Assembly (NCBI GenBank): GCA_017308255.1
Contig: JAFKFN010000021.1
Location: 1 to 59,276, forward strand
Source: Altererythrobacter sp.
GTDB lineage: Bacteria > Pseudomonadota > Alphaproteobacteria > Sphingomonadales > Sphingomonadaceae
Length of the DNA stretch: 59,276 nucleotides
Direction: 5' to 3'
A model generated the notes under the pieces. It saw nothing but the letters and a program-made list of their open reading frames with translations, was not told the DNA's origin and did no database searches. The position numbers and the translations under genes were made by a program. The first letter of the stretch is position 1, and each line of letters opens with the position of its first letter. Positions 51,994 through 59,276 of this stretch are shown here, piece by piece.

Positions 51994-53183
51994 GCGTGCT
52001 GCTCGGCGTGGTTGGCTGGCTTCTCGCCGTGGCGGCGGGCATCCCCCTGGCGGTGTTCTCCATGGAGCTGCTGGCTGGCCTGGCACCTGCGCGACGCGCC
52101 CGGGAGGGGGCGGCTGCTCAGGGGCAGGCCGCGATTCTCATTCCTGCCCATGATGAAGCCGCGGGAATCGCCGCGACGCTCGCTGCCTTGTTCGAGGAAG
52201 GTCCGACGGGCACGCGAGTCCTCGTCGTGGCCGATAATTGCAGCGATGAGACCGCGCGCATCGCGCGCCAGGCCGGTGCCGAGGTGGTGGAGCGCCATGA
52301 TCCGCAAGCTCGCGGCAAGGGGTATGCGCTGGCCTTCGGCCGTGACCATCTGGCCCGGACAGGTGCGACGCCTGACGTGGTGCTGGTGCTCGATGCCGAT
52401 TGCCGGCTCCTGCCCGGCTCGGTTGCGGCGCTGGCGAAAGCGGCTGCGCATCATGGCGTGCCGGTACAGGCCATCAACCTGATCGAGGCGGACCTCGGCG
52501 CGCCGCCCATGGTGCAGATATCGAGCTTCGCGATGCTGGTGAAGAACCTCTATCGCTCGCGCGGGATGCAGCGGATGGGCGGCGCGGCCCTGCTGACCGG
52601 GACGGGCATGGCCTTTCCCTGGAAGCTTTTTGCGGGGGCAGACCTGGCGACCGGCTCGATCGTGGAAGACCTTGCGCTGGGTATCGCCATGACGCGCGCG
52701 GGTCATCCGCCGCGTTTGGTGGGCGAGGCCGGCGTGCGCAGCGCGCCGGCCGACATGGCCGATGCCCTGGCGCAGCGCACCCGGTGGGAGCATGGTTTCC
52801 TGCAAACGCTGAAGGGGCAGGCGCTTCCCGTGTTGCTCGGTGCATTGCGAAGCGGATCACGCGCCGAGCTCCTGCTCGGCTTGCACTTGGCGGTGCCCCC
52901 GCTGGCGCTGCTGCTCATCCTGGCAGCGGCGGCGCTTGCCCTGCAGGCGCTGCTGGCGGCACTCGGCGGAAGCGTCGCCGCGCTTGTCGTTCTGGGCGCC
53001 CTAACGGCACTGGCGCTGCTGCTCGTCGTCGTCGCGTGGCTCGGGGGCGGGCGGACGTTCCTCAGCGCCGCCGCCCTGCTGCGCGCGCCGCTCTATGTCT
53101 TATGGAAGCTGCCGCTCTATGCCGGTTTCCTGCGCAAGCCCGAAGCCCGCTGGACCCGCACCCCCCGGCGCCCGCCGCAATAG
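51990..53183 (+). CDS. Membrane family 2 glycosyltransferase
   Basis: A 397-residue processive-type GT2 protein. One helix at the N-terminus (about 3-28), the catalytic domain with ILIPAHDEAAGIAATL, VVADNCSDETA, VLDADCR (DxD) and QRTRWEHG (QxxRW motif), and three to four helices at the C-terminus (about 295-375). The QxxRW motif is typical of enzymes that extend or transport a polymer, such as cellulose or hyaluronan synthase relatives, although single-sugar transferases also carry it. It is the second of a two-gene rightward unit. Confidence 0.87.
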   Translation: MSVLLGVVGWLLAVAAGIPLAVFSMELLAGLAPARRAREGAAAQGQAAILIPAHDEAAGIAATLAALFEEGPTGTRVLVVADNCSDETARIARQAGAEVVERHDPQARGKGYALAFGRDHLARTGATPDVVLVLDADCRLLPGSVAALAKAAAHHGVPVQAINLIEADLGAPPMVQISSFAMLVKNLYRSRGMQRMGGAALLTGTGMAFPWKLFAGADLATGSIVEDLALGIAMTRAGHPPRLVGEAGVRSAPADMADALAQRTRWEHGFLQTLKGQALPVLLGALRSGSRAELLLGLHLAVPPLALLLILAAAALALQALLAALGGSVAALVVLGALTALALLLVVVAWLGGGRTFLSAAALLRAPLYVLWKLPLYAGFLRKPEARWTRTPRRPPQ

Positions 53184-53480
53184 CGGCGCCGGTGGCCCGG
53201 TCAAGCGACGGCGCACACGCCGCAGGGACCCGGCGATGTCCCGAATGACCGGAAGCCGGTCGAACCAGCGCGTCACACTGGTGTCAGTGCGCGAAAGAGG
53301 TTGCACGCCGGGAATCGCAAAGGCCGTCACAAGCTCGGGATGCGCTCGGCGCAGCCAGACATACAGCCCGTTGATCGGCGGGCGAGCGGCCCGCGGGACC
53401 GGTAGTCCTCCGATGGAAATCATGCCGGGCGCTGGCGCCGGATTGGGCCGGCTAGCCAAGCGCCCAGGCATGGAAGGTGT
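53184..53480. other. Gap between convergent glycosyltransferase and PPIase genes
   Basis: About 297 bases. A minus-strand frame (53100-53471, 123 residues, ATG at 53471) runs through it and overlaps the end of the glycosyltransferase gene; it contains NGLYVWLRRAHPELVTAFAI, which looks protein-like, but no ribosome binding site or family is recognised. It may be the remnant of a gene. No clear terminator was found. Confidence 0.3.
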
Positions 53481-54389
53481 CTATTGTGCCGGGGCCGTGC
53501 TGGCCGCGGCCTGGAGCGCCTTTTCCGCGGTATCCGTCGCGGCGGCCTTGGGCGGGGCGAAGCCTTGCTGGTAGTCGATCCCCCCTTCGGCCTTGGCCGT
53601 CTTGAGCATCGTGTTGAGTTCGTTGGCGAGGTTGCGCCGCTGGATCATGGCGGTTGCCGCCTGGTTCACTTGGTTTTCCGGCAGCGGCGCGGGCCGGCTG
53701 GAAACGACCATATTGACCGACACCACGCCGGGCCCCGGAACGACGAACGGCTCGCTCGACCCGATGGAGGAGATTTGCTTGAACATCTCCGGAGGCATCG
53801 TCGCGGTGTCCGCCTGCGTCGTCCCGCGCTCGAACTTGATGCCCAGCCGGTTGAGCGTGGTCACCACTTCCGCCATCGTCTTGGCGGGGGAGAGGGCCTT
53901 GGCGTAATCCTGGTTCGCGGGCGTGGGGAAGCGGATCTGGTCCACCGTCAGCACGGCGCGATTGGCGAACATCTGCGGGTTCTGCGCCACGAAGTCCTTC
54001 ACTTCCTGGCTGGAGGGCTGCTTCATCGGCCGCGCGGTGCGCTGCGCCAGCATCTGCACCAGCAGGGCTTCATCGAGCTGCTGCCGGCGCATGATATATT
54101 CGGGGCTGCTGTCGATGCCCTGCTGCTTTGCCACGCCGGCCAGCAGGCGCCGGTTCACGATGTTGTCCAGCGCCTGATTGCGGGCCTCGTCCTTGGCGGC
54201 GCCTTCGGGGAGCTGCATGTTGCCCAGTTCGGCGTTCAGCTCCTGCTGCGTGATCTCGTCACCATTGACGACGGCGACGACCTGCCCTTCAGGCTTCTTG
54301 TCGCATCCCGCCAGGAACGTGGCCGTCAGCAGCGCAGCGGACCATGACAGGCGCTGGAGCGCTTTCCGCTTGCTCGATCGATTGTACAT
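53481..54389 (-). CDS. EpsD-like peptidyl-prolyl isomerase lipoprotein
   Basis: A 302-residue protein with a lipobox (FLAGC, Cys29), a SurA-type N-terminal chaperone region (VVAVVNGDEITQQELNAELG, NIVNRRLLAGVAKQQGI) and a parvulin-like domain (VLTVDQIRFP). It resembles EpsD, a PPIase found in exosortase-linked exopolysaccharide loci and thought to help fold exported or outer-membrane components. It is on the same strand as epsI and xrtV, 52 bases downstream of epsI, so these three probably form one operon. Confidence 0.85.
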   Translation of the reverse strand: MYNRSSKRKALQRLSWSAALLTATFLAGCDKKPEGQVVAVVNGDEITQQELNAELGNMQLPEGAAKDEARNQALDNIVNRRLLAGVAKQQGIDSSPEYIMRRQQLDEALLVQMLAQRTARPMKQPSSQEVKDFVAQNPQMFANRAVLTVDQIRFPTPANQDYAKALSPAKTMAEVVTTLNRLGIKFERGTTQADTATMPPEMFKQISSIGSSEPFVVPGPGVVSVNMVVSSRPAPLPENQVNQAATAMIQRRNLANELNTMLKTAKAEGGIDYQQGFAPPKAAATDTAEKALQAAASTAPAQ

Positions 54390-54441
54390 CCGTCAGTTTC
54401 CTTCTGCCCCCGTGCCGCACTGCGCCGGCACCGGAAAATGA

Positions 54442-55164
54442 TCATGCGATGGTCGAGCCTAACAGAACCTTGCGCAAGGCCGGCGGCGCGGCTCCGATAA
54501 GTTCGGCCATGAAGCTTTCCAGGACCTTGAGTTCCCCCGGCATGTCGCTGCCCAGGGTGGATGCCCTGACCAGCAGGCCGTCCGGAACGATGCCTTTCAG
54601 ATTGGCTTCGATCACCGCCAGCCGCTGCTCGGACCACCGGCGCGGGAAGGCGTTGCCGAGCCTGGTCCAGTAGAGCACGGTTTCGTCACGATCGCGCCCG
54701 CTTGCCAGGAAGGCCTTGGCCGGAAGATAGCCATTGCCCGCAAGCGGCATTCTGACATCCTGCGTGGGGGTCAGCTCATAGCCGCCTGCCGGATAGCAGA
54801 TTTCCGGCCGATGGATCTGCAGAACGCCGTCCTGGCGGTTGTTGTAGGCGATCAGGAACATGACCGGCCGATTGGTGCCGTCGCTGTAAACGCGCGTCAC
54901 CAGATTATCGTAGAGGCGATCGGAGAGCGCATCCTGCGGTGGCAGGACCACGCCGCTTTCGGTCACGAAACGCCAGGGGCCGATCACATTGGGGATGAAG
55001 CTCTCGAACTGATCCTTGGGTATCGGCGGATTGTTCGGCGTCGGCATGCGGGCGAACGCCGTTCCCGAAGCGGCCACCATGCCCAGGCCAAGCAGCATCT
55101 TGCGGCGGCTTAGCGCGAACCGGCCGGCATCCTTTCGGGCGAGGTCTTGAAGGGTTTCGGTCAT
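54442..55164 (-). CDS. epsI: Exosortase-associated protein EpsI, V-type
   Basis: A 240-residue protein of the EpsI family (DUF3485-type), with IHRPEICYPAGGYELT as the recognisable core. The N-terminus SRRKMLLGLGMVAASGTAFA has a twin-Arg motif followed by a hydrophobic stretch and AxA cleavage site, so Tat export is possible. EpsI always travels with exosortases in polysaccharide loci, but its exact role is unknown. The ATG at 55164 overlaps the xrtV stop (ATGA). A longer overlapping frame upstream belongs to the out-of-frame reading of xrtV and is not coding. Confidence 0.88.
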   Translation of the reverse strand: MTETLQDLARKDAGRFALSRRKMLLGLGMVAASGTAFARMPTPNNPPIPKDQFESFIPNVIGPWRFVTESGVVLPPQDALSDRLYDNLVTRVYSDGTNRPVMFLIAYNNRQDGVLQIHRPEICYPAGGYELTPTQDVRMPLAGNGYLPAKAFLASGRDRDETVLYWTRLGNAFPRRWSEQRLAVIEANLKGIVPDGLLVRASTLGSDMPGELKVLESFMAELIGAAPPALRKVLLGSTIA

Positions 55165-56162
55165 GATGCCGCGGGCTGCTTGTGGCTGGAGTGACGCTTC
55201 TTCATCATGCGCTGCAAGGCCAGATCGAGCAGATAGATCAGCAGCAGAGCCGTGGCGAACATGGTGATGCCGGCAAGATCGTGCATGAAGCCCTGCGCCG
55301 TCGCCTCCCCCGCATGATAAGTCAGCAGGATCAGGATCAGCACGCGGATGAAGTTGGCGGCGACGGCCACCGGCACCACGGCCAGAAGCAGAAACACCGC
55401 ATAGCGCAGGTTGTTGCCGTGCCGGACGTAGATGTAGAAGATCGTCAGGGCCGAAAGCGAAACGATGGAATTCAGTCCCGAACAGGCCGCCGCGACCAGC
55501 AACTGGTATTGGCCGATCTGGATGGTCACCCCGGTGCCGCCGATCGGATAGCCGAACAGCTTGAGGAACGCGATCGACGCCTCGCTGATGCCGATCTTCA
55601 GCGGCATCGTGATCGCATAGATCACCGTTTCCGGCGGCGGGAACATGAACGCCAGGTAGAACAGGGGGAACGCCAGCTTGGCCAGCACCTTGCCGCCGAC
55701 CAGCGCATAGGCCACGGCCAGCACCGTGGCATACATGACGTAGCCTTCGATCTCGACGATCTGGGTGATCCTCGTCACCGGCAACAGGAGGAGCAGCGGA
55801 ACCACCAGCAGCGCTGCCTTCCATGCGGGCGGCGGACGGACAGCGTCGCGCACGCTCGGCCATTTGGTCCACAGTAGCCAGATGCCCGTCATCAGCACGA
55901 TGGGGCCGTGGGCGCCTTCCTCTGTCGACCAGGTCGATTTCGCGACGAAGACCAAGGTGGGAACGATGATCGCCAGCAAGCCGGCGAAAAGCAGCAGGTC
56001 GGCCAGTGCGAACCGGCGACGCTGGGGGAGATCAGCGCTGCTCGCGCCCGTCACGGGTGTTCCCGCATCCGCCTCTTCAGGCGCCTGCTCGGGCGTGGGC
56101 GCGTGCTGAACACGCGCGTCTTGCGGGAAGTCGTCCCCGAAGCTTCGCGCCGTGTTGTCCAC
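55161..56162 (-). CDS. xrtV: Exosortase V
   Basis: A 333-residue inner-membrane cysteine protease/transpeptidase with about eight helices from residue 53 on. The exosortase triad is present: Cys227 in AAACSGLNS, Arg273 in ANFIRVLIL and His294 in GFMHDLAG. It recognises C-terminal PEP-CTERM signals and cleaves or transfers the protein at the cell surface. The V-type label rests on the paired V-type EpsI, the accessory protein at 50312 and overall resemblance. The leading 50 residues are hydrophilic. It is followed in operon by epsI and the EpsD-like gene; a likely substrate gene lies just upstream at 56381. Confidence 0.9.
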   Translation of the reverse strand: MDNTARSFGDDFPQDARVQHAPTPEQAPEEADAGTPVTGASSADLPQRRRFALADLLLFAGLLAIIVPTLVFVAKSTWSTEEGAHGPIVLMTGIWLLWTKWPSVRDAVRPPPAWKAALLVVPLLLLLPVTRITQIVEIEGYVMYATVLAVAYALVGGKVLAKLAFPLFYLAFMFPPPETVIYAITMPLKIGISEASIAFLKLFGYPIGGTGVTIQIGQYQLLVAAACSGLNSIVSLSALTIFYIYVRHGNNLRYAVFLLLAVVPVAVAANFIRVLILILLTYHAGEATAQGFMHDLAGITMFATALLLIYLLDLALQRMMKKRHSSHKQPAAS

Positions 56163-56311
56163 TAGTCCTCCCTAAGCCCCTAAGCCCGGAGTGGCAGGCA
56201 ATGCACTGTACGATGGCGCGATGGAAGCGCTATTTGGCAAAGCGTCCCGTTCCGGTGCGGCCCCGCCCAGGCCGGGCTCCGGGTGAGGAGCCCGCCAGCG
56301 CGAGGCCAGCC

Positions 56312-56346
56312 GAAAAAGAAAAGGGGAGCCGGCGTGCCGGCTCCCC
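56312..56346 (-). terminator. Rho-independent terminator after the PEP-CTERM gene
   Basis: On the minus strand an 11-bp stem (complement of 56323-56333 paired with 56336-56346) is followed by TTTTCTTTTT (complement of 56313-56322). It ends the leftward PEP-CTERM transcript before xrtV. Confidence 0.85.
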
Positions 56347-56380
56347 CCTTCGGTTCGACGTTTGGCAGGCGTAAGACCTG

Positions 56381-57040
56381 TCACACGTATCTGATGCGCA
56401 CGGCCTGTTCGGACGAGCGGCGCCGCATCGCGAAGCCGACCCCGAGCATGCCCAGGATGAGCATCATCCAGGTCGAAGCTTCGGGAACGGCTTGCACGGC
56501 GACGTTGTCGATCTCGAAGGCATTGGTGTCGCCCTGGCCGTTGTTCGACCTGAGCCTCAGCGTCGTGGCCAGACCTTCGGCGCCGCCACCCAGCATAAGG
56601 GTTACCAGACGGCTGCTGGTGCCGAACGTTCCGCCAGTGATGACGTCGGCCCCGGTAACCGAGCCCAAGACGTTGTTCATCGAGTCGAGCACTTCGATGA
56701 TATTGTAGGTATCTACCGAGCCCCACACGAAGCTGATCGAGGAGATGCCGGTTAAGCCGAGGCTGGACAGATCCAGATCCGCCGGCGATCCACCCGTGGA
56801 TGGCCCGGCGGCAAAATAGTGTCCGTCACTGGGCGTGCCGGCCGGGGCGACATAGCTTCCCGTAATGCTGCCTGTGACAATGCCTCCCCCAGTGTGGGGA
56901 ACGGCGCTTTCGAAGTCCCACGTGGGTGCCGGGCCGGAATAAGTATCGGTGGCGTCGGTTACGGAGAAAGTCACCGACGCATTGGCGGCGGTACCGCACA
57001 TGGCCACACCCACAATAAGTGGCAATAAGGCGCGTTTCAT
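56381..57040 (-). CDS. PEP-CTERM sorting-domain protein (putative XrtV substrate)
   Basis: A 219-residue secreted protein: signal peptide about 1-21 (ending ANA), a beta-rich Gly/Ser/Thr-rich body resembling a carbohydrate-binding or adhesin-like domain (NIIEVLDSMNNVLGS), and a C-terminal sorting signal with PEASTW at 186-191, a hydrophobic segment (MMLILGMLGVGFAM) and a basic end (RRR). This is the classic tripartite PEP-CTERM form cut by exosortases. The ATG at 57040 follows AAGGA; an upstream codon at 57067 would add nine residues without a signal. Its own terminator and an intergenic promoter region suggest separate expression from xrtV. Confidence 0.88.
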   Translation of the reverse strand: MKRALLPLIVGVAMCGTAANASVTFSVTDATDTYSGPAPTWDFESAVPHTGGGIVTGSITGSYVAPAGTPSDGHYFAAGPSTGGSPADLDLSSLGLTGISSISFVWGSVDTYNIIEVLDSMNNVLGSVTGADVITGGTFGTSSRLVTLMLGGGAEGLATTLRLRSNNGQGDTNAFEIDNVAVQAVPEASTWMMLILGMLGVGFAMRRRSSEQAVRIRYV

Positions 57041-57388
57041 GGTTGCGTGTCCTTCTATTAGAGACATTGCGACCGTTTTATGAATTTTTTTGTGTTAATC
57101 CGATTGCCTCCTGACATGCCCCGAATAAAGTTCGGCAGGCCATGTGACGAATCGCTAAGGAGTTTCATAGCCCGCCCGAAAGCGGCGGTAAATAGCGCGT
57201 TAACCATCGTGACCCGCGGAAAATCGTAGAAAATCAGGCCCGTCCCCTTATGGGACAGTGTTTTACGCTTCACGAAACGCGGCTTCCGCCGATACCAAGC
57301 CGTCGCCTGGTGCGTCCCAATCCTCCTCAGCGGCCGCAGCGCCCGAAGCTTTCTTGTCCAGCCGCGCGGCGCGGGGTAGGGCGCCGGC
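57041..57388. other. Divergent region between the PEP-CTERM gene and pobA
   Basis: 348 bases without a convincing gene. It must hold the leftward promoter of the PEP-CTERM gene and the promoter of pobA. An AT-rich stretch (about 57075-57105, containing a run of T) and another at 57210-57240 are visible. Short frames here are out of family and probably noise. No PobR-type regulator gene is adjacent. Confidence 0.4.
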
Positions 57389-58555
57389 ATGAAAACTCAG
57401 GTCTGCATCATCGGGGCGGGGCCGGCCGGGCTGCTGCTTGGCCATCTGCTCAGGGCGGAGGGCATCGATTGTATCGTGCTCGAGCGCAGGGCGCCCGAAT
57501 ACGTGCTCAGCCGCATTCGCGCCGGGGTGCTCGAGAGAATAACCGTTTCCTTGATGGAGCGTCTCGGGCTCGACGCCAGGCTCAAGACCGAAGGGCTGCC
57601 TCATGACGGTTTCAATCTCGCCGATGGGCAGCGGTTGATTCGCATCGATGTGGCCGGCCTGACCGGCAAGCATGTCGTGGTCTACGGCCAGACGGAACTG
57701 ACGCGCGACTTGATGGACGCGCGGGAAGAGCGGGGGCTGGAGGTCGTCTACGAGGCCGCCGATGTCGAACTGCATGACATCGACGGCGATGCGCCCTGGG
57801 TCGATTATACCCATGGCGGAACCCGCCATCGGGTGGATGCGCGTTTCATCGTTGGCTGCGACGGCTTTCACGGGCCCAGCCGCAAGGCGATTCTCCCTCG
57901 CGGAAAGGAATACAGCCGGGAATATCCGTTTGGATGGCTGGGCGTCCTGGCCGATGTGCCCCCGTGCAATCACGAGCTGATCTATTCACATCACGATCGC
58001 GGCTTCGCGCTGGCATCGATGCGCAGTGCCACGCGTAGCCGCTACTATATCGATGTGCCGCTGACCGAGCGGGTCGAGGACTGGCCGGACGAGCGGTTTT
58101 GGGACGAGCTGACCACGCGCCTGCCTGACGAAGCGGCCGCGCGTGTCGTTCGTGGTCCGGCGCTGGAAAAGTCGATCGCGCCGCTGCGCAGCTATGTCTT
58201 CGCCCCGATGGGGCATGGCTCGCTCCTGCTGTGCGGTGACGCCGCGCACATCGTCCCGCCGACGGGGGCCAAGGGCCTGAACCTTGCGACGAGCGACGTG
58301 CATTATGCCGCCGACGCGCTGACCGCCTTCTTCAAGGCCGGTGATGCGGGCGCCGTTGCGGGCTATTCGGCGCGTGCCCTGTCGCGGGTGTGGAAGGCGG
58401 AGCGATTCTCATGGTCGCTGACCCGGCTGATGCACCGCTTCCCGGAAGATGGCTCGTTCGAACGCGCCATGCAGGTCGCCGAACTCGATTACATCGCGTC
58501 GAGCCGCGCCGCGCAGACTTCCATTGCGGAAAACTACGTGGGATTGCCGGTCTAG
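57389..58555 (+). CDS. pobA: 4-Hydroxybenzoate 3-monooxygenase
   Basis: A 388-residue FAD-dependent aromatic hydroxylase that converts 4-hydroxybenzoate to protocatechuate with NADPH and oxygen, feeding the beta-ketoadipate or meta-cleavage route. The N-terminal FAD motif is IIGAGPAGLLLGHLL, the substrate-region motif RIRAGVLE, the DG motif GCDGFHGPSRKA and the second FAD motif CGDAAHIVPPTGAKGLNLA. Length is typical. No other protocatechuate genes are in the window, so the gene is a stand-alone catabolic unit next to the exosortase cluster. Confidence 0.93.
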   Translation: MKTQVCIIGAGPAGLLLGHLLRAEGIDCIVLERRAPEYVLSRIRAGVLERITVSLMERLGLDARLKTEGLPHDGFNLADGQRLIRIDVAGLTGKHVVVYGQTELTRDLMDAREERGLEVVYEAADVELHDIDGDAPWVDYTHGGTRHRVDARFIVGCDGFHGPSRKAILPRGKEYSREYPFGWLGVLADVPPCNHELIYSHHDRGFALASMRSATRSRYYIDVPLTERVEDWPDERFWDELTTRLPDEAAARVVRGPALEKSIAPLRSYVFAPMGHGSLLLCGDAAHIVPPTGAKGLNLATSDVHYAADALTAFFKAGDAGAVAGYSARALSRVWKAERFSWSLTRLMHRFPEDGSFERAMQVAELDYIASSRAAQTSIAENYVGLPV

Positions 58556-58771
58556 CCAAACGGCCGCGCAATGGCCGGCAAGCGTAGCATTGCTGCAACA
58601 GGTCCGGACAGAACCCCGGAAAGCCGGGGTAAACGCCCGGAACGGGCCGGTCGCAACGCCGTTTCTGGCAGCGGCGGGCAAGCGTTAAGAATGGTTTACG
58701 GGACGAAAGCCCCTTGCGGCGAAACCGCCGATGCGCTTAAACGCCCTCGAAATAACGGCCTGGAGATGGAA

Positions 58772-59005
58772 ATGCGTAAGTTAATCCTCGGGGCTGCCGC
58801 GGCGGCCATGCTTGCCGGCGGTACCGTCGCTCAGGCCGCGCCGATCGCTCGCGCGGCTGTTCCTGTGTCCAATTCGGAAGAGTTGGGTGGTGGCGGCGGT
58901 GCTACCGTCGTCCTCGGTGTGCTGGCGGCGGCGCTGCTGGTGTTCCTCCTCGTCCAGATCAACGATCAGGACGGCAAGGACATCGATCTTCCGACCAGCC
59001 CGTAG
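58772..59005 (+). CDS. Small exported membrane protein of unknown function
   Basis: A 77-residue protein with a signal peptide (MRKLILGAAAAAMLAGGTVA, cut near QAA), a Gly-rich patch (about 39-43), a transmembrane helix (about 45-63) and an acidic tail (INDQDGKDIDLPTSP). Small proteins of this shape are common in sphingomonads, with no known function. The ATG at 58772 follows GGAG; the ATG at 58766 lies too close to the same site. A strong hairpin with a GAAA loop ends the gene at 59034-59064. Confidence 0.78.
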   Translation: MRKLILGAAAAAMLAGGTVAQAAPIARAAVPVSNSEELGGGGGATVVLGVLAAALLVFLLVQINDQDGKDIDLPTSP

Positions 59006-59033
59006 GCTGCGGCAGGATTCATTGTTCAAGCGG

Positions 59034-59064
59034 CGGCCGCCGGCGGAAACGCCGGCGGCCGTTT
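59034..59064 (+). terminator. Terminator between the small protein and the MAPEG gene
   Basis: CGGCCGCCGGCG (59034-59045), tetraloop GAAA, CGCCGGCGGCCG (59050-59061) and TTT. The 12-bp perfect stem can serve the rightward small gene and, less well, the convergent MAPEG gene. Confidence 0.75.
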
Positions 59065-59094
59065 GCGTGTTGGTGATGGCCGGTGGGTGCGCGG

Positions 59095-59276
59095 TCAGAC
59101 CAGTGCGATCATCGCACGCAGGATCAGCGCGATCAGTACCAGGCTCGATAGGGCGAACACCGCAAAGCGCAGCTTCACCCGGTTCCTGGTCGCCTGGAGC
59201 GGCGAGTGAATCACGCGCAGCACCACGTATAGCCAGGCGAATACCGCGCTGAGCCCATCGCCCTGGCCGACCAGCG
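59095..59276 (-). CDS. MAPEG-family membrane protein, C-terminal part (cut by window edge)
   Basis: Reading leftward from 59276, about 60 residues end in a TGA at 59095-59097. They include VGQGDGLSAVFAWLYVVLRV, then IHSPLQATRNRVKLRFAVFA and a final hydrophobic helix. The fragment matches the last third of MAPEG proteins (membrane-associated eicosanoid and glutathione metabolism family), whose bacterial members have mostly unknown roles. The beginning lies beyond the window. Confidence 0.7.
   Translation of the reverse strand, partial: LVGQGDGLSAVFAWLYVVLRVIHSPLQATRNRVKLRFAVFALSSLVLIALILRAMIALV

Noticed and set aside
53100-53471. Minus-strand ORF of 123 residues at the end of the membrane glycosyltransferase gene
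   Set aside because: Parts look protein-like but it has no ribosome binding site, overlaps a real gene and matches no family I know; described in the intergenic entry instead of called as a gene.
1-59276. CRISPR array or phage structural cluster
   Set aside because: No regularly spaced direct repeats were seen, and the only phage-like genes are the spike-type pair at 36053-38961.

Overview
The window is high-GC DNA from an alphaproteobacterium, most likely Sphingomonadales (Sphingomonadaceae or Erythrobacteraceae). The pointers are a V-type exosortase with its EpsI partner and a PEP-CTERM substrate, the housekeeping gene neighbourhoods, and a sphingomonad-style inverted repeat between acpP and fabF. 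No 16S gene is present, so the genus is not fixed. Assignments are by reading translations and motifs against remembered families; no search was run.

Layout. 1-16251 is mostly housekeeping: the dapF start, a GGDEF/EAL protein, an EVE protein, CsbD, a TPP enzyme, an LplT-like transporter, pgsA, oxyR-rnd, aspS, a yfiR-yfiN-yfiB c-di-GMP signalling operon, acpP-fabF-mltG and tRNA-Met(CAT). 16252-21029 is a small tRNA-targeted island. The last 12 bases of tRNA-Met recur at 21018-21029. Inside lie an Nmad3/Nmad2 pair (putative DNA base-modification proteins), an IS1595-family element carrying a P63C passenger gene that splits the Nmad3 gene with an 8-bp target duplication, and an IS630-family element. 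Without the two insertions the island is about 1.7 kb and has no visible integrase.

21074-56200 is an exopolysaccharide and protein-sorting region. It holds an MBOAT/SGNH acylation pair, two DUF1996 proteins, a priming sugar transferase, an O-antigen ligase/polymerase, a flippase, glycosyltransferases, two Gfo/Idh/MocA dehydrogenases, an epimerase, and the export set (Wza-like protein, outer-membrane beta-barrel, Wzz-like protein, separate tyrosine autokinase, TPR lipoprotein). A SleB-type cell wall hydrolase, an EpsD-like PPIase, EpsI and exosortase V follow. A PEP-CTERM protein that exosortase V could process lies beside it. Embedded in the cluster is a two-gene unit resembling the head-spike base and fibre of gene transfer agents; the large protein has one degraded and one intact SGNH hydrolase domain plus a LamG-like end.

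57389-59276 returns to ordinary genes: pobA, a small membrane protein and the end of a MAPEG-family gene. Two predicted c-di-GMP enzymes and the exopolysaccharide/exosortase region lie within the same 60 kb, which is consistent with biofilm control, but that link is inference.
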